Shown piece by piece: positions 19,910 to 30,256 of a DNA stretch of 64,000 nt. Within the stretch, counting starts at the first letter, position 1. The number at the start of each line of letters is the position of its first letter. The position numbers and the translations under genes were made by a program. Source of the DNA: Phaffia rhodozyma (taxonomy: Eukaryota > Basidiomycota > Tremellomycetes > Cystofilobasidiales > Mrakiaceae); NCBI GenBank assembly GCA_014706385.1, contig JACGZH010000005.1:744001-808000 (forward strand). The letters run 5' to 3'. The notes under the pieces were generated by a model. That model saw only the letters and a list, made by a program, of their open reading frames with translations. It had not been told where the DNA came from and searched no databases.

Positions 19910-20862
19910 TTAATTTGTGCCAGCCCCAGCCTCAGCAGTTATGGCAGTCTCAACGTCGGCCTCAGCCTCACTAGCGACAGCGTTAAAGCCCAGCATTCTT
20001 GCCCCCTCGTTCTCCTCCTGGTGAAAGGCTAGATACAGCAAGTTGCGCGGCGCATTGCCATCTCTGTTCCACCAAGTCCAAGAGCAAGCATAGCACACAA
20101 TGAACAAGCATGGGGAACGATCAGTCATCGAGACACTACCATAAGATATGTAACACACGTCACTTACTCGACAGGCGCCTCGACACTCCTTGAGCGCCCA
20201 CGCTTTGCTCCTTCCAGAGAACTCGCCATGGCACTTGGAGCACACCCTCGATGTCCGAAACTCCCAGACTTTGCGGACCTGAAGCAGCGGAGAGGCCCTC
20301 AGCTTGGCAAACAGCATCTTGACAGGACCAGGAGCATGCCCACGAGAAGTTGATGAGAAGGCGCCGTCGCCGAAGGCCAGGAAAGTGCGTGGACGTCCTG
20401 CTGACAGACGGAGCGCCGCCACCTTGCGGTACGCTTGCTCGCGGCTGATGTGCGCGCCCCAGCGAAGACGTCTCCACCGCCGAGCGGCGAAGAGAAGGAC
20501 TGGTAGCGCGGAGACGATAGCAGCGTGGAGACAATCGAGACTGGCAAATCTGAACGAAGACACCGAAGAAAGAAGCCGAAGAACGACACCGAGGAGGGTA
20601 AGGCAGTTTGCGAGGTGAGAAAGGCTGTTTGCACAGTTAGCTTGAGCGTGAGTGTGAGCGTAAGCGGCACTCGCCACGGAGGGTGGTTGACCCTTCCGTA
20701 TCGTTCTTCATCCACAGCCACTGTTTCCGAACGTCTTGGTTCATCCCCGCAAGGTGCTTCCATGACTTGAGAGAGAGAGAGAGAGCGACCACTGCGTGTC
20801 GTGCTCAGCCAGACCGCCGTTGTCCAGAGACGTCTCCAGCCTTCCTGCGGCCGTCGAGCGAC
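19910..20862 (-). pseudogene. Fanzor (eukaryotic TnpB-like RNA-guided nuclease), broken copy
   Basis: A 255-codon minus-strand frame (20677-19910) carries the Fanzor C-terminal half. It shows PVLLFAARRWRRLRWGAHIS, RPRTFLAFGDGAFSS (residues 96-109), SRGHAPGPVKMLFAKLRA, VWEFRTSRVCSKCHGEF (RuvC glutamate at 139, zinc Cys at 146 and 149) and WWNRDGNAPRNLLYLAF (RuvC Asp at 206). FGDG, EFRTSxxCSxCH and NRDxNAxRN in this order are Fanzor/TnpB hallmarks. Just upstream a different frame reads QWSLSLSLKSWKHLAGMNQD and VRKQWLWMKND (about 20700-20860), which fits the region between RuvC-I and the C-terminal core. The two frames overlap around 20640-20700, implying a small indel or an unseen intron. The Asp motif of RuvC-I (DPG type) was not found. 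A GTAAGT after GACR may mark an intron, but no AG restores the expected spacing. The stretch is visibly GC-richer than its neighbours. Transposon ends were not recognised. Confidence 0.65.
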
Positions 20863-21895
20863 CCAGGCGAGCAGAACTTCTCCAAGTAAGAACAACCGAT
20901 GAGTATCCTGACGCAGAAGATTGTCCCTATCACCCCGAATTCTCTGTGTCTTGTCAGCTGTTGAGATTGATGCCTCCTTCTTTGCAAGGAATCCCTTCTG
21001 GTCGGTTCGACTGGCTGTCGGCCATTGTGAACGGCCTAACGACGTCCATCAGTGCTGGCTCTACAGTCCACACGCAAAGACATGAGCATATAAAGAGACA
21101 GAGAGACAGAACGACAAGGCGACTGTATGACCGAGAAACATCAGCGATAAGAGCACATCGGACTCAACAGCGACTTCTGAAGAAAGCGAACAGTTCATGA
21201 ACAATCATCCTGACGCGCGTCTTTGAAAGACGCGTCACCGGAAGACGCGTCGCGTCGCGTGGCAAATTCAGCGTATGACTTTTGTGAAATCCGATCTGAC
21301 TTTGGTTTCTCCTCGCATTCTTGACCGACCAAGCGACAAGCAAGCGAACAAGTGACCGTTGCGCTAATTTTGTGTAGGCGATACTTCCACTCAAGACTAA
21401 TCAGGTGCGTAAGCCAGTTTATCTGGTTGGATGAGATACAAAGCATGTTCTTTGCTCGGGTGGATAGTACATATGTTCTAACGAATGTCCTTTGTTTCTT
21501 TGGGAATTTTCTTCTTTTTTGTTGATCACAGGTAAGCTCACGGATTTCTTTACAGGCAGCAAATTCCCTTTCGTCCCACCTTGTCCTTCCCTCCTTAGAA
21601 AGAAAGCAACTTCTTTTCGACACAATCCATATTTCTTGAACGATTGCATCCTGCCGGACATGTTTCTCGAATGTGGACGAGTAGGGTGTGGCAGATACAG
21701 AGGGCCCGAAAGAATGGAGGACACGTGGGAAACTGTTGGGATGAAATAAAACAGGTGCAATACGAAGACGGACTGCAAATCTGGCGGCGGGACAAGGAGA
21801 AGGACGAAAGGAGAAGGTGACATTGAGAAACTCCAAGTAGCCCACAGGACTAACTTTCGACTTTTCCTTCTGAACATCGGATCTGATCTAAAGCC
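20863..21895. other. Region between the Fanzor relic and uL2
   Basis: The left part (to about 21200) is GC-rich and probably belongs to the Fanzor element. Minus-strand frames here are broken, while the plus strand has an open, Arg/Gln-rich frame (20796-21200). The right part is the uL2 promoter side, with pyrimidine-rich stretches near the ATG. Nothing else was recognised. Confidence 0.4.
21212..21256. repeat. ACGCGT-rich inverted and direct repeats
   Basis: CGCGTCTTT and AAAGACGCG form a perfect 9-base inverted repeat (21216-21234, one-base spacer). GACGCGCGTC (21212-21221) is a 10-base palindrome. AGACGCGTC occurs twice, six bases apart, with further CGCG units after it. ACGCGT is the MCB core bound by MBF in fungi. 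Confidence 0.5.
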
Positions 21896-23012
21896 ATGGG
21901 AGTGAGTAAATTTCTCTTCGCCCTAAAAAGCTCCAATCGAGCGGTCGATAGATTTCCTCTAGTAGGCGAAAACGCTGACCGGTATATACTTTCTGTCTTT
22001 GCCTCTTCTCAGCGAGTCATCCTTAACCAGCGAAAGTCCGGAGGGATCTTCAAGTCTCACACTCACCACAACAAGGAGCCGGCTAGACTCCGAGCTCTCG
22101 ACTTCGCCGAGAAGAACGGATACGTCCGAGGAATCGTGAAGGACATCATCCACGACTCTGGACGGTTCGTGTCATTTTTCCAAAGTCTCCGATGGGGTTA
22201 CCATGCTTTACTTTACACATGAAAGGATTCATTCTGATCGTGTTTACTCTACTTTGATCGTACTATTCTCTTCCTTCGACCTTTCCCTATCGCTCTCTGT
22301 CTGACTTTTCGACACTGAATCCGATCGTTCATCCGCTCTCCACAACCGATCTCGATCTCAAAAATCACTGCTCCTTACGACCATTGCTTTTTTCCTCCCG
22401 CAAAATTACAGAGGTGCTCCCCTTGCCCAGGTCGTCTTCCGAGACCCCTACCGATACAAGCTCCGAAAGGAGACTTTCATCGCCACCGAGGGTTTGACCA
22501 CTGGATCCTTCGTCTACTGCGGTAAGAAGGCTTCCCTCAACGTTGGAAACGTCCTTCCCCTCTCCTCCTGCCCTGAGGGAACCGTTGTCTGCAACGTAGA
22601 GGAGCGAGTTGGAGACCGAGGAGCTATGGCCCGAACCTCTGGAAACTACGCCACCGTCATCGGACACTCCCCTGACGAGAACAAGACCCGACTTCGATTG
22701 CCCTCTGGTGCCAAGAAGACCGTCTCTGGATCTGCCCGAGCCACCGTTGGTATCGTTGCCGGAGGAGGACGAGTTGACAAGCCCTTGCTCAAGGCCGGAC
22801 GAGCTTACTTCAAGTTCAAGGCCAAGCGAAACTCCTGGCCCCGAACTCGTGGTGTTGCTATGAACCCCGTCGACCATCCCCACGGAGGAGGAAACCACCA
22901 GCACATTGGAAAGGCTTCCACTATCTCCCGAGGTGCCGTTGCCGGTCAGAAGGCTGGTCTTATTGCCGCCCGAAGGACTGGTCTTATCCGAGGAACCACC
23001 AAGCAGGATTAA
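21896..23012 (+). CDS. RPL2: Cytosolic 60S ribosomal protein uL2
   Basis: Three exons: 21896-21901 (ATG GGA only), 22013-22164 and 22412-23012. The protein begins [18 protein letters not shown] and continues [72 protein letters not shown], and the peptidyl-transferase loop [19 protein letters not shown], ending [10 protein letters not shown]. The family match is unmistakable and full length. uL2 sits near the peptidyl-transferase centre of the large subunit. Splicing right after two codons is common for ribosomal protein genes in intron-rich fungi. Intron 2 (247 nt) is longer than most here and could host a snoRNA, though I saw no clear C/D boxes. 21 of 24 Arg codons are CGA. Confidence 0.97.
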
Positions 23013-23526
23013 GTTCTGTAGCTTGCTGGGTCCTTTGGATGATGGAGTGTCAAGATTCATGGCAATCAATACAAAGAACAAAAAAAAGAACAAATACCTT
23101 GCACATTCATTTCTTTCAGAAGATTTACATCTCTTTCAATCGACACATTTAAGTTTGACATGAATACATACACACTAGGAAAGCGTCCTTACTAGATCTA
23201 CCAGATTCTCTATTGGTCGACACGGAAACTCACATTTGAATATCCGACTGTACCAATTCTGATTTTGTTTCTACTCTAACAACCTTTCGAGATACATTGA
23301 ACGTGCTAAAAAAAAAAGAAGAAAGAAACATGTCTCTCGCTGACTGCTTCAGCTGCCAGCTCCTGACCTTGCTTTCATCCGGCTTGCAAATGGAATGGTA
23401 GAGCACAACAAGAAAACCAGAGAAAACCTCTAAATCAAACATCGACAAACTAGAGTTAGATAAATACATAAACATCTGTCTTTGAGATATATGAGTTCCT
23501 TCCAATCCCCTGTATGCTTGGTCCGT

Positions 23527-25544
23527 TCATGCTCCATCCGCCTTTAAGCTTGTCGATCGCTGTTGTCTACTTTGGAAGCCGAGAAGGAGACCTTCGTAGA
23601 CTGTCCAAACGATTGCTGAACTAGCTCCTTTTCGGGCTATACGTAAACTCACACCAGAGAAGAAACCGTTGATGCCGTGTTCCTTTTTCGTTTCAGTCGG
23701 GGTTGGTTACGTAGAATACGATTCAGTCAGGTTTTGCTCGTTGAGTATACAACAAGGTGAACTGAAGAGACGTACTTTGTAGATTAACGAGGACGATTTG
23801 CGAACTGTCGGATGCAGATCTGGTAAGACTTGCATTTTTGTCTGAGTAGAAAAAGATGAACAAAACATCGTCGGTTAGATCAGCAGGATCCGTTGTATGC
23901 CTTTCTTCCATCAGACTGCAAAGATGAATATAAAGGATGATAGGGTGGTTTGAAACTCACTTTGATACAGTCGGCAGGGGCAGTCGCCAGGGTGGCTAAT
24001 GTTGCGGCCGACACGCCTAGATATCCGAAACGGAAAGCAGAAGGCGAATAGAAGAGGAAAAGAGTGAGAACAACGCAGAGAAACGGAGTCGATTCATCAG
24101 AGCCAGGAGCAGAACATTGGGCTAACCTGACAAACTGTGGATTATTGGAGCGGGGATCCCTAGTTCTGGTCTTGAAGCAATCAATGTATCTGTATAGTGT
24201 TCCCATCCCCGGGAAGAGAGAGAAACACGTAGACAGACACAGAGTTTGTCAGTAAAATACACGAAGACCTAAAGAAAAGAAGAAACGAAAACAACAACAA
24301 CTAATAGATCCGGGCATGAAGAAATCATCTTAAAGGACAAAAGTGAGAAGAAGCGGAACGTCGTACCTGCTATCATTTTTGCTTCTTCATAAAACAAAAC
24401 ATACAAGCCCGCATAGGGAGCGTCTCTTATGGCCGTTGCGGTGAAACCTCTGAAGAGACCAGGGATACCCGATTCGGCATATATCGACCGGAAAGCTTGC
24501 AGCATAGACGAGTAGTTGTATAGATTGCTCTGATCGGATTGGTATCATCGTAAGAATGATGAAGAAGTAAAAAACATATACCAAGAAGTTTCTTCAGGTG
24601 AGCGCGCGCACGGTGTATGAATGGAAACAGGTCTTATACTCGAAGAAGAGAGTAAAGAGAACGCGTTTCCTCCGATGACTAAAGTAATGGAAGAACGACA
24701 GTTGGACGAACCTCGTATCTTGCTTTCAACACCGTTACGGGATTCAGCACGAACCCAACTCCAGCTCTAGCTATTGCGCCCGCTAGCAGGTTCCCTTCTC
24801 TTGATAGCTTTACCAAGCTTGATGATGATTTCGGTGATGATGTTGTTGTCGCTGTCGACGAAGAGGACTGCACATGTGGTGTCGAGACAGAAAAATAGCC
24901 AAGGGTGGAGAGACCGGCTCGAATCTCTGAAAGGGTGTAAAAGTAGACAGCCACACCGGGAACGTTCCTTCAGGAGCACGACAGAGGAAAGAAGGAGCAG
25001 CAGACAACGGCACAACGATCGGGCGATTGAGAAGAAAGGAGACAGTCGTATGAGCCTCGAATAAGTCGAAGATACGCAATCGGACGTGCGTAGGGAACTA
25101 AAGAACTCACCTTACGATGGTCGGCGCGGTTCCTCTCCACAGTCCCAAGACGCCTCCATCTCGGATGACGTTTTTAGTCACTTCCCATGTCTTTCTAGCA
25201 GAACGTGGACCCAGCATGGTCGAGACCCAGACACATAAAGTTCGGACGCGCGATCGAGGTTGTCGAAGTAGAGAAAAGCGAACATGAAGAAACGACAAAG
25301 AGGAGAGTGCGTTTGTAAAGTCGTACATTTCTACGGGATACGATCGATCACCACAGAAAGGTATCGGAGAAGGAACTAAGAACGTCTACGACATTCCGAA
25401 AACTCACCTAGAACTATGTCCTTGCTGTTGAATCCGAGTCTTCAGCAGGTCCAAGGGCTGCAATAGGACGGAAGAAGCCAGACCGGAGACCGCTCCGCTG
25501 AGAAGATGATCGGCTGCTGAGGAGGTCTTGGAAATTGTTGGCAT
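23527..25544 (-). CDS. HEM25: Mitochondrial glycine carrier HEM25/SLC25A38
   Basis: A mitochondrial carrier with three repeats. Repeat 1: [20 protein letters not shown], then [19 protein letters not shown]. Then [20 protein letters not shown], repeat 2 [39 protein letters not shown], repeat 3 [29 protein letters not shown] and [15 protein letters not shown]. The start is at 25544 and the TGA at 23527-23529. The three PxD/TxxK-type signatures and the sequence order match HEM25/SLC25A38, which imports glycine into mitochondria for heme synthesis. A Ser/Thr-rich insert ([17 protein letters not shown]) lies before repeat 2. Repeat 3 is spread over several short exons. It is convergent with uL2 and in tandem with the aldolase gene. 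Confidence 0.8.
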
Positions 25545-26062
25545 TCCTGGTGGAGGATAGGAAAAGAGTAGTCTGAACGATTCAAGAGTGATCAGAGCCT
25601 GTCAATATGGTTGGAACGGACGATCGAGGTAGATAAATCAATGAGAGGTCCTAAGGAAGAGAGTCGATCCACTTAGTGTACGTGTGTATAAGGTGTGTGT
25701 GTTAATCCTGAATTTTGAGGAATTAGTTCTCAATATCTACTAATATATTACGTCAGCTCTGCAGGACTCTCCCAGACCAGGACTCCTGCCCGGCCTCGGC
25801 TCCGTTTTCTTGCCGTCTTCCGTTTGGCGTTTCAACCTACCGCTTGGTCATCATTCTGCCCGTTTGTTATTGTACACGCTCATTCATCTTACAATATAGA
25901 TAGAGCGTAGGATTGGATCAAGAAGAAATATGATTTAGGAAAAAAGGAAGTTCAAGGCGGCCGTCAGAAGACGTTACTTGTGCTTTACAACATTAGACCC
26001 AGAGGGAACGATAAAAGAACAAAAATACACATCAAGAACAGTACAGAAAATCCTAACAAATT
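25545..26062. other. Intergenic between two tandem minus-strand genes
   Basis: It holds the HEM25 promoter and the 3' end of the aldolase gene. GTGTGT runs and AT-rich patches are visible. No gene was recognised. Confidence 0.4.
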
Positions 26063-27813
26063 CTAAGGTAAGCTCTTCTCATATTCGACTGACTCCCGCA
26101 TTCCCTCGTTAATCAATTTCCGTGTGGCATCCGACACCTGAGTCAAAGGGGATCGAACGGCACCTCCCAACTTCAGGTTCTTACCCGTCGGGTCGGTCGC
26201 AAACTGATCAAGCGCGTATTTTGTTCCGGGAATACCCTAATTATTTGCGAGATTTAATTTTGCAGATACATAATGAGCAATCGACTTGTCAGATGCAGGC
26301 CAACTGACTGAAGAATAGGAAAGAGACGAACAGCTTTAACGATGATCCAATCCGCTTGGCTGACCAAATCCTGAAGCTCCTGAGCAGCTCGAAGATCCTC
26401 AACCTTACCGGAGGAGAGAGCCTTAGTGGAAAGCTGGTATAGCTTGGCGATCGTCTTGGGAATGATGTTACCACTGATGATGAACAAGCGGATTAGTCAG
26501 CGAAAGAAGTCAAAGATGGAGGTACTCTCTCAATCACAAAAGTAGCTGAGGACATACGTTCCGGTGATACATCCATCTCCTCGGGCAACGAGCGAAGGAA
26601 GAAGGTAGTCCGTGAACCCAGGCATAACAAGGAAAGGAGTTGGGTGCCGCTTCTTGTACTCTTCCGTCTGAACGTACTTTGAAATTCTAGCACCTAAGTG
26701 TGAGATTGCCCAGTTTTTATTAACGGTGACAACGATAAGAAACAATCAGTCTTCAGTCCCACATACAGACTATGGTTTCGAACTTTTGCCTTCAAAATAA
26801 ACGCAAGCGCTGCTTACCTTTGCCAATACCTGCACACGTCAGCTTGACACCAATGATGTTCTGATGCTCAGATAATGCGATAATCAGATCCGAGTCAAGG
26901 TCGATCCCAGCAGCCGCTCCAGGAAAGTTGTAGATCATCACGGGCAGAGGCGACTTGTCAGCAACCTCAGTGAAGAAGTCGTGGAGAGCCTGTCGATCCT
27001 TGCCCATCACGAAGGAAAAGTATCCTGGAGCAATGACGATACTATATGCATTGGAAGCAGCATGTGCAAGGGAAATAAAAAGTCAGTGCCCCGGCTAGAT
27101 TTTGTGATAGCCTTGAGACGGTCAAGTGATAGATCAAGATACGAACGTGAAGTCGGCTCCAGCCTTCTTAGCATCCTCAGCGAGTTTGATGGATGCCCGG
27201 GCCGAACCGGCTCCGGTTCCGACCAAGAGAGGAATGCTGTTCAACCCAGCCTCATCTAGCGCGCTACGGGCAGAAGAGATAATCTCCATTCGCTCTTCCG
27301 AGTTTAGATGGGAAGCTGTGTCACAATGGATCAAAAGAAACAACAAGTTGTTATAGATGATGATCTGTATTGAACTTAGTATGTGATAGACGGTAAAGCG
27401 TACCTTCTCCGTTGGTTCCCATCAAGACCTGAGTAATAGAGTTGCGCATACAGGTTAGTCATGGCCGAGTCTAGCTCCCGATGGAGAAACGTGCAAAAGA
27501 AGAAAAGTATAAAACGGATAGGTCGATAAAAAGACTCACAATGCCCATTCCAGCCTTGGCGATTCGAACGACACCAGCCTTCAAGGCCTCGATATCGACG
27601 TCACTATTTTCAGGCTTGAAAGGGGTGGTAAGGGGAACCAAAACCTTTATACACAGAAAAAATGGACGATCGGAAATGCCAGTGATCAGTTGCTGTCCAC
27701 GCATCTCTTCGACTCTTTCAAGTCAAATTGATCCACTCATGTAGGAGTACCATGCGATGAAGAAGATGATTGTTCGATAGACTTACACCAGGAGTAAATG
27801 CTCGAGAAACCAT
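26063..27813 (-). CDS. DapA-family aldolase (HOGA1/KDG aldolase-like)
   Basis: A class I aldolase of the dihydrodipicolinate synthase family. It starts MVSRAFTPG at 27813 and reads VLVPLTTPFKPENSDVDIEA, then VLMGTNGE on a 25-nt exon (the substrate-binding TNGE motif), ASHLNSEERMEIISSARSAL, IPLLVGTGAGSARASIKLAE, APGYFSFVMGKDRQALHDFF, VMIYNFPGAAAGIDLDSDLI (catalytic Tyr), IIGVKLTCAGIGK (Schiff-base Lys), LVMPGFTDYLLPSLVARGDG and a C-terminal helical part ending MRESVEYEKSLP with TAG at 26063-26065. Fungi make lysine by another route, so a lysine role is unlikely. 4-hydroxy-2-oxoglutarate or 2-keto-3-deoxy sugar acid cleavage is more likely. The exact substrate is unknown. Confidence 0.8.
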
Positions 27814-28181
27814 TGTTACTTGTAATTTGGTACAGTGGGTGTTTTTACTTAAGATCAAGAGATGAATGAGAGAAGAAGTCTAAGGATGGGGAAGAGTGCA
27901 GAGAGAAAAGAAAGAAAGCGAGGGCGGGCTAGACGCTTCTTAAGAGCTTGTACACTCGGCATATCAACGACCCGTCCGGGCGGCCGGTCCGGTCTAACCG
28001 AAACTCATCACGTGATTCGGCTATAGGCGGCGTCTCATCTCTACTTAAAGATATCCGACCACATCCACTGCCTGGGCTTAGGGAGTACTCATACATCTCA
28101 CAGTCGCCATCTCCGTATACTTATCGTTCATCTATTCTCGTTCTTCTCTACTCTGATACCCGTATCAAACACATAAATACA
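27814..28181. promoter_or_regulatory. Divergent promoter: aldolase (-) / ketopantoate-reductase-like (+)
   Basis: 368 bases separate the two ATGs. CCCGTCCGGGCGGCCGGTCC near 27970 is GC-rich and partly self-complementary. A shared promoter would allow joint control. Confidence 0.4.
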
Positions 28182-29852
28182 ATGGCGCCTCTGGAAATTC
28201 TCATCTTTGGTCTTGGCGGTATCGGAGCCGTCTACGCGCTCATCCTTTCTCAACCAGAACTCAAGGACGTATGCCGAGTTCATGTGGTCGCTCGATCAAA
28301 CCTCGAGCATATCCAGGATCAGGGATTAGACTATGAGAGCATCAAGTTCGGTACTGTCAAAGGTCTTAAATTTGCTGGAGGTTTGTTCGCGTTTTAATTC
28401 AAAATTTTCTGTTGAGTCGACGTTGAGTTGATCCGGTGTGTTCACTCTTTCTTTCTCCTGGGGATGATGTGACCAGCTTATAGAACACCCGAAGAAGCTC
28501 ACACGGCTGTACCTAAGTTTGACTATGTCATCTGTATGCACCCTCTCTAGTCCTACTGATACTGTATCTTCTCTGTCATGACTGCTTACCCAACTTTCGA
28601 TCTGCTCTAGGCTGCAACAAAGCGCAACTATCGGCTACGCCTTCTCTCGAGGAGATCATTCAGCCGGCGGTCACTCCCGATCATACTGCCGTGATGATCG
28701 TTCAAAACGGCGTAGGCGCCGAGAGTCGTTCGTAGCTTCCTGTATGTTTGTGCCTATGCCCAGATATACATATATACTAACCCAACGCCTCTAAACGTTC
28801 GCAATCGGAACTCTTAGCCCTGAAGAAGGCCTTCCCGACCAACCCAATCCTTACAGCTGTCACTTGGATTGGAGCTTCCCAACCGTCAGCAGGACTCATC
28901 AATCACAACAACTTACCCTCACCATGTATGCAATTCGGTCCTTTCTATGGGGACAATGGAGAAGACATCGGAGAGCTTGAAAGCGCGAAAATACTGCAAG
29001 ATGCGCTGGAAGCCGTCGATGGCATAGGGGCTGAGGTTGTGGTAGATATGCAGACAGAGAGATGGAAGAAAGTCATCTGGTTCGTCTCTAATTATTCAGT
29101 TTATCCTGCTCAAGAGAAGGAATGAGAACACTCATGAGTTGGATTGCAATTTTCTGTGTCGGATCGGATGGGTTTTATAGGAATGCAGCTTGGAACAGTA
29201 CCACCGCCCTCGTGCAGTACAACACAGCCAAATTCATGGCCGCTACGCCTTACTCGGAGGATCTCTGCCGAAACCTAAGTATGTTGGGCTCTATTCTCAC
29301 CTTCCCTCTTCGGAAAAGTGTGCACTGAAATATCTTTGCCGTCGACTTCATTTACAGTGAAGGAAGTGGTAGCTGTGGCCCAGGCGCTAGGACATAAGGT
29401 TCCCGACTCGGAGGTGGACGTTCTGATGAATCGATGTACGCGTTATTTTCATCTTGACCGATACTGTCGTGGTTTGAATGTGCTGATCACCTTCTTGTTG
29501 ATATTTGCCTCAATAATCGACCCTATCAATTGCCTACAACACTATAGGCAAAGCTCACAAAGAGGGATTAAATTCTTCGATGATGGCCGACGTCGCCAAC
29601 GGATCCCAAACCGAAGTTGAAGGTCCGTATAAAATATTTCCCTCTCGTTTTCCCTCCAATCTTATCTCATTTGAAGAAGTATAGACTAGCCCTGAAACTG
29701 ATTATTTGGATTTGTCGCAAATATTAACACTCACAGTCATCCTCGGAACACCTCTCCGAGAGGCGAAACGACTGGGCATGTCCGTTCCGATTTTGGAAAC
29801 ACTGTACTGTTGCGTCAAAGCGGTTGACCTGAGAAACGCCGATCGAAAATAG
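28182..29852 (+). CDS. 2-dehydropantoate 2-reductase-like protein (ApbA/PanE family)
   Basis: The N-terminal Rossmann domain reads ILIFGLGGIGAVYALIL (GxGxxG, NADPH binding), then VHVVARSN, PKFDYVIC-CNKAQLSATPS and TAVMIVQNGVGAES, the family's NGxG motif. The C-terminal domain has WIGASQPSAGLINHNN, WKKVIW-NAAWNSTTALVQYN (the Lys and Asn of the family), KEVVAVAQALGHKVPDSE, KAHKEGLNSSMMADVANGSQ, TEVE-VILGTPLREAKRLG and VPILETLYCCVKAVDLRNA, with TAG at 29850-29852. The reaction would be NADPH reduction of ketopantoate (pantothenate synthesis) or a related 2-keto acid. Fungi often have several paralogues, so this need not be PAN5. Confidence 0.8.
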
Positions 29853-30256
29853 TATGAACCAAACAACGATTCTTCACCCTGTAGATCTTAGTTTTCATGA
29901 AGGCGGATTTTTTATTCTCTATCCGTGCAGAAGAGAAGAGATCCTTCGTCCATCATTGTATATAATGAATTGTTATTATCCCTTCTTTACGTTTTTACAA
30001 ATCGGGACGAAATTAATATAATAAAGGACAATGAGTTTAGAAATGGTGATAATTCATCTCATTAACGAACGACAGTCTAGATACAACATAAGTTTTGTTA
30101 CACATGAGAAACAGACAAGAAAAACCAATCGAATCATCACGCTTAGCGAAATAGAGGTACAGATCATAAAGATCGTTTCGTTCCACCCATCCGTCTCTCG
30201 TTCATTTGGGGTCCTTTCTACGTCCTCATTCATCTCAGGTCTTGAAAATCGATGAT
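29853..30256. other. Convergent 3' regions, no gene
   Basis: AT-rich sequence between the stops of the reductase-like gene and the large disordered protein. A 74-codon plus-strand frame shows no family features. Confidence 0.4.

Noticed and set aside
20299..20895. 198-codon minus-strand frame overlapping the Fanzor relic
   Set aside because: No Fanzor motif lies in this frame; the motifs lie in the two other minus frames.
22365..23093. 242-codon open frame antisense to uL2
   Set aside because: It is the mirror of a highly biased coding exon, rich in Ser and Gly as expected of an antisense reading, and uL2 is certain.
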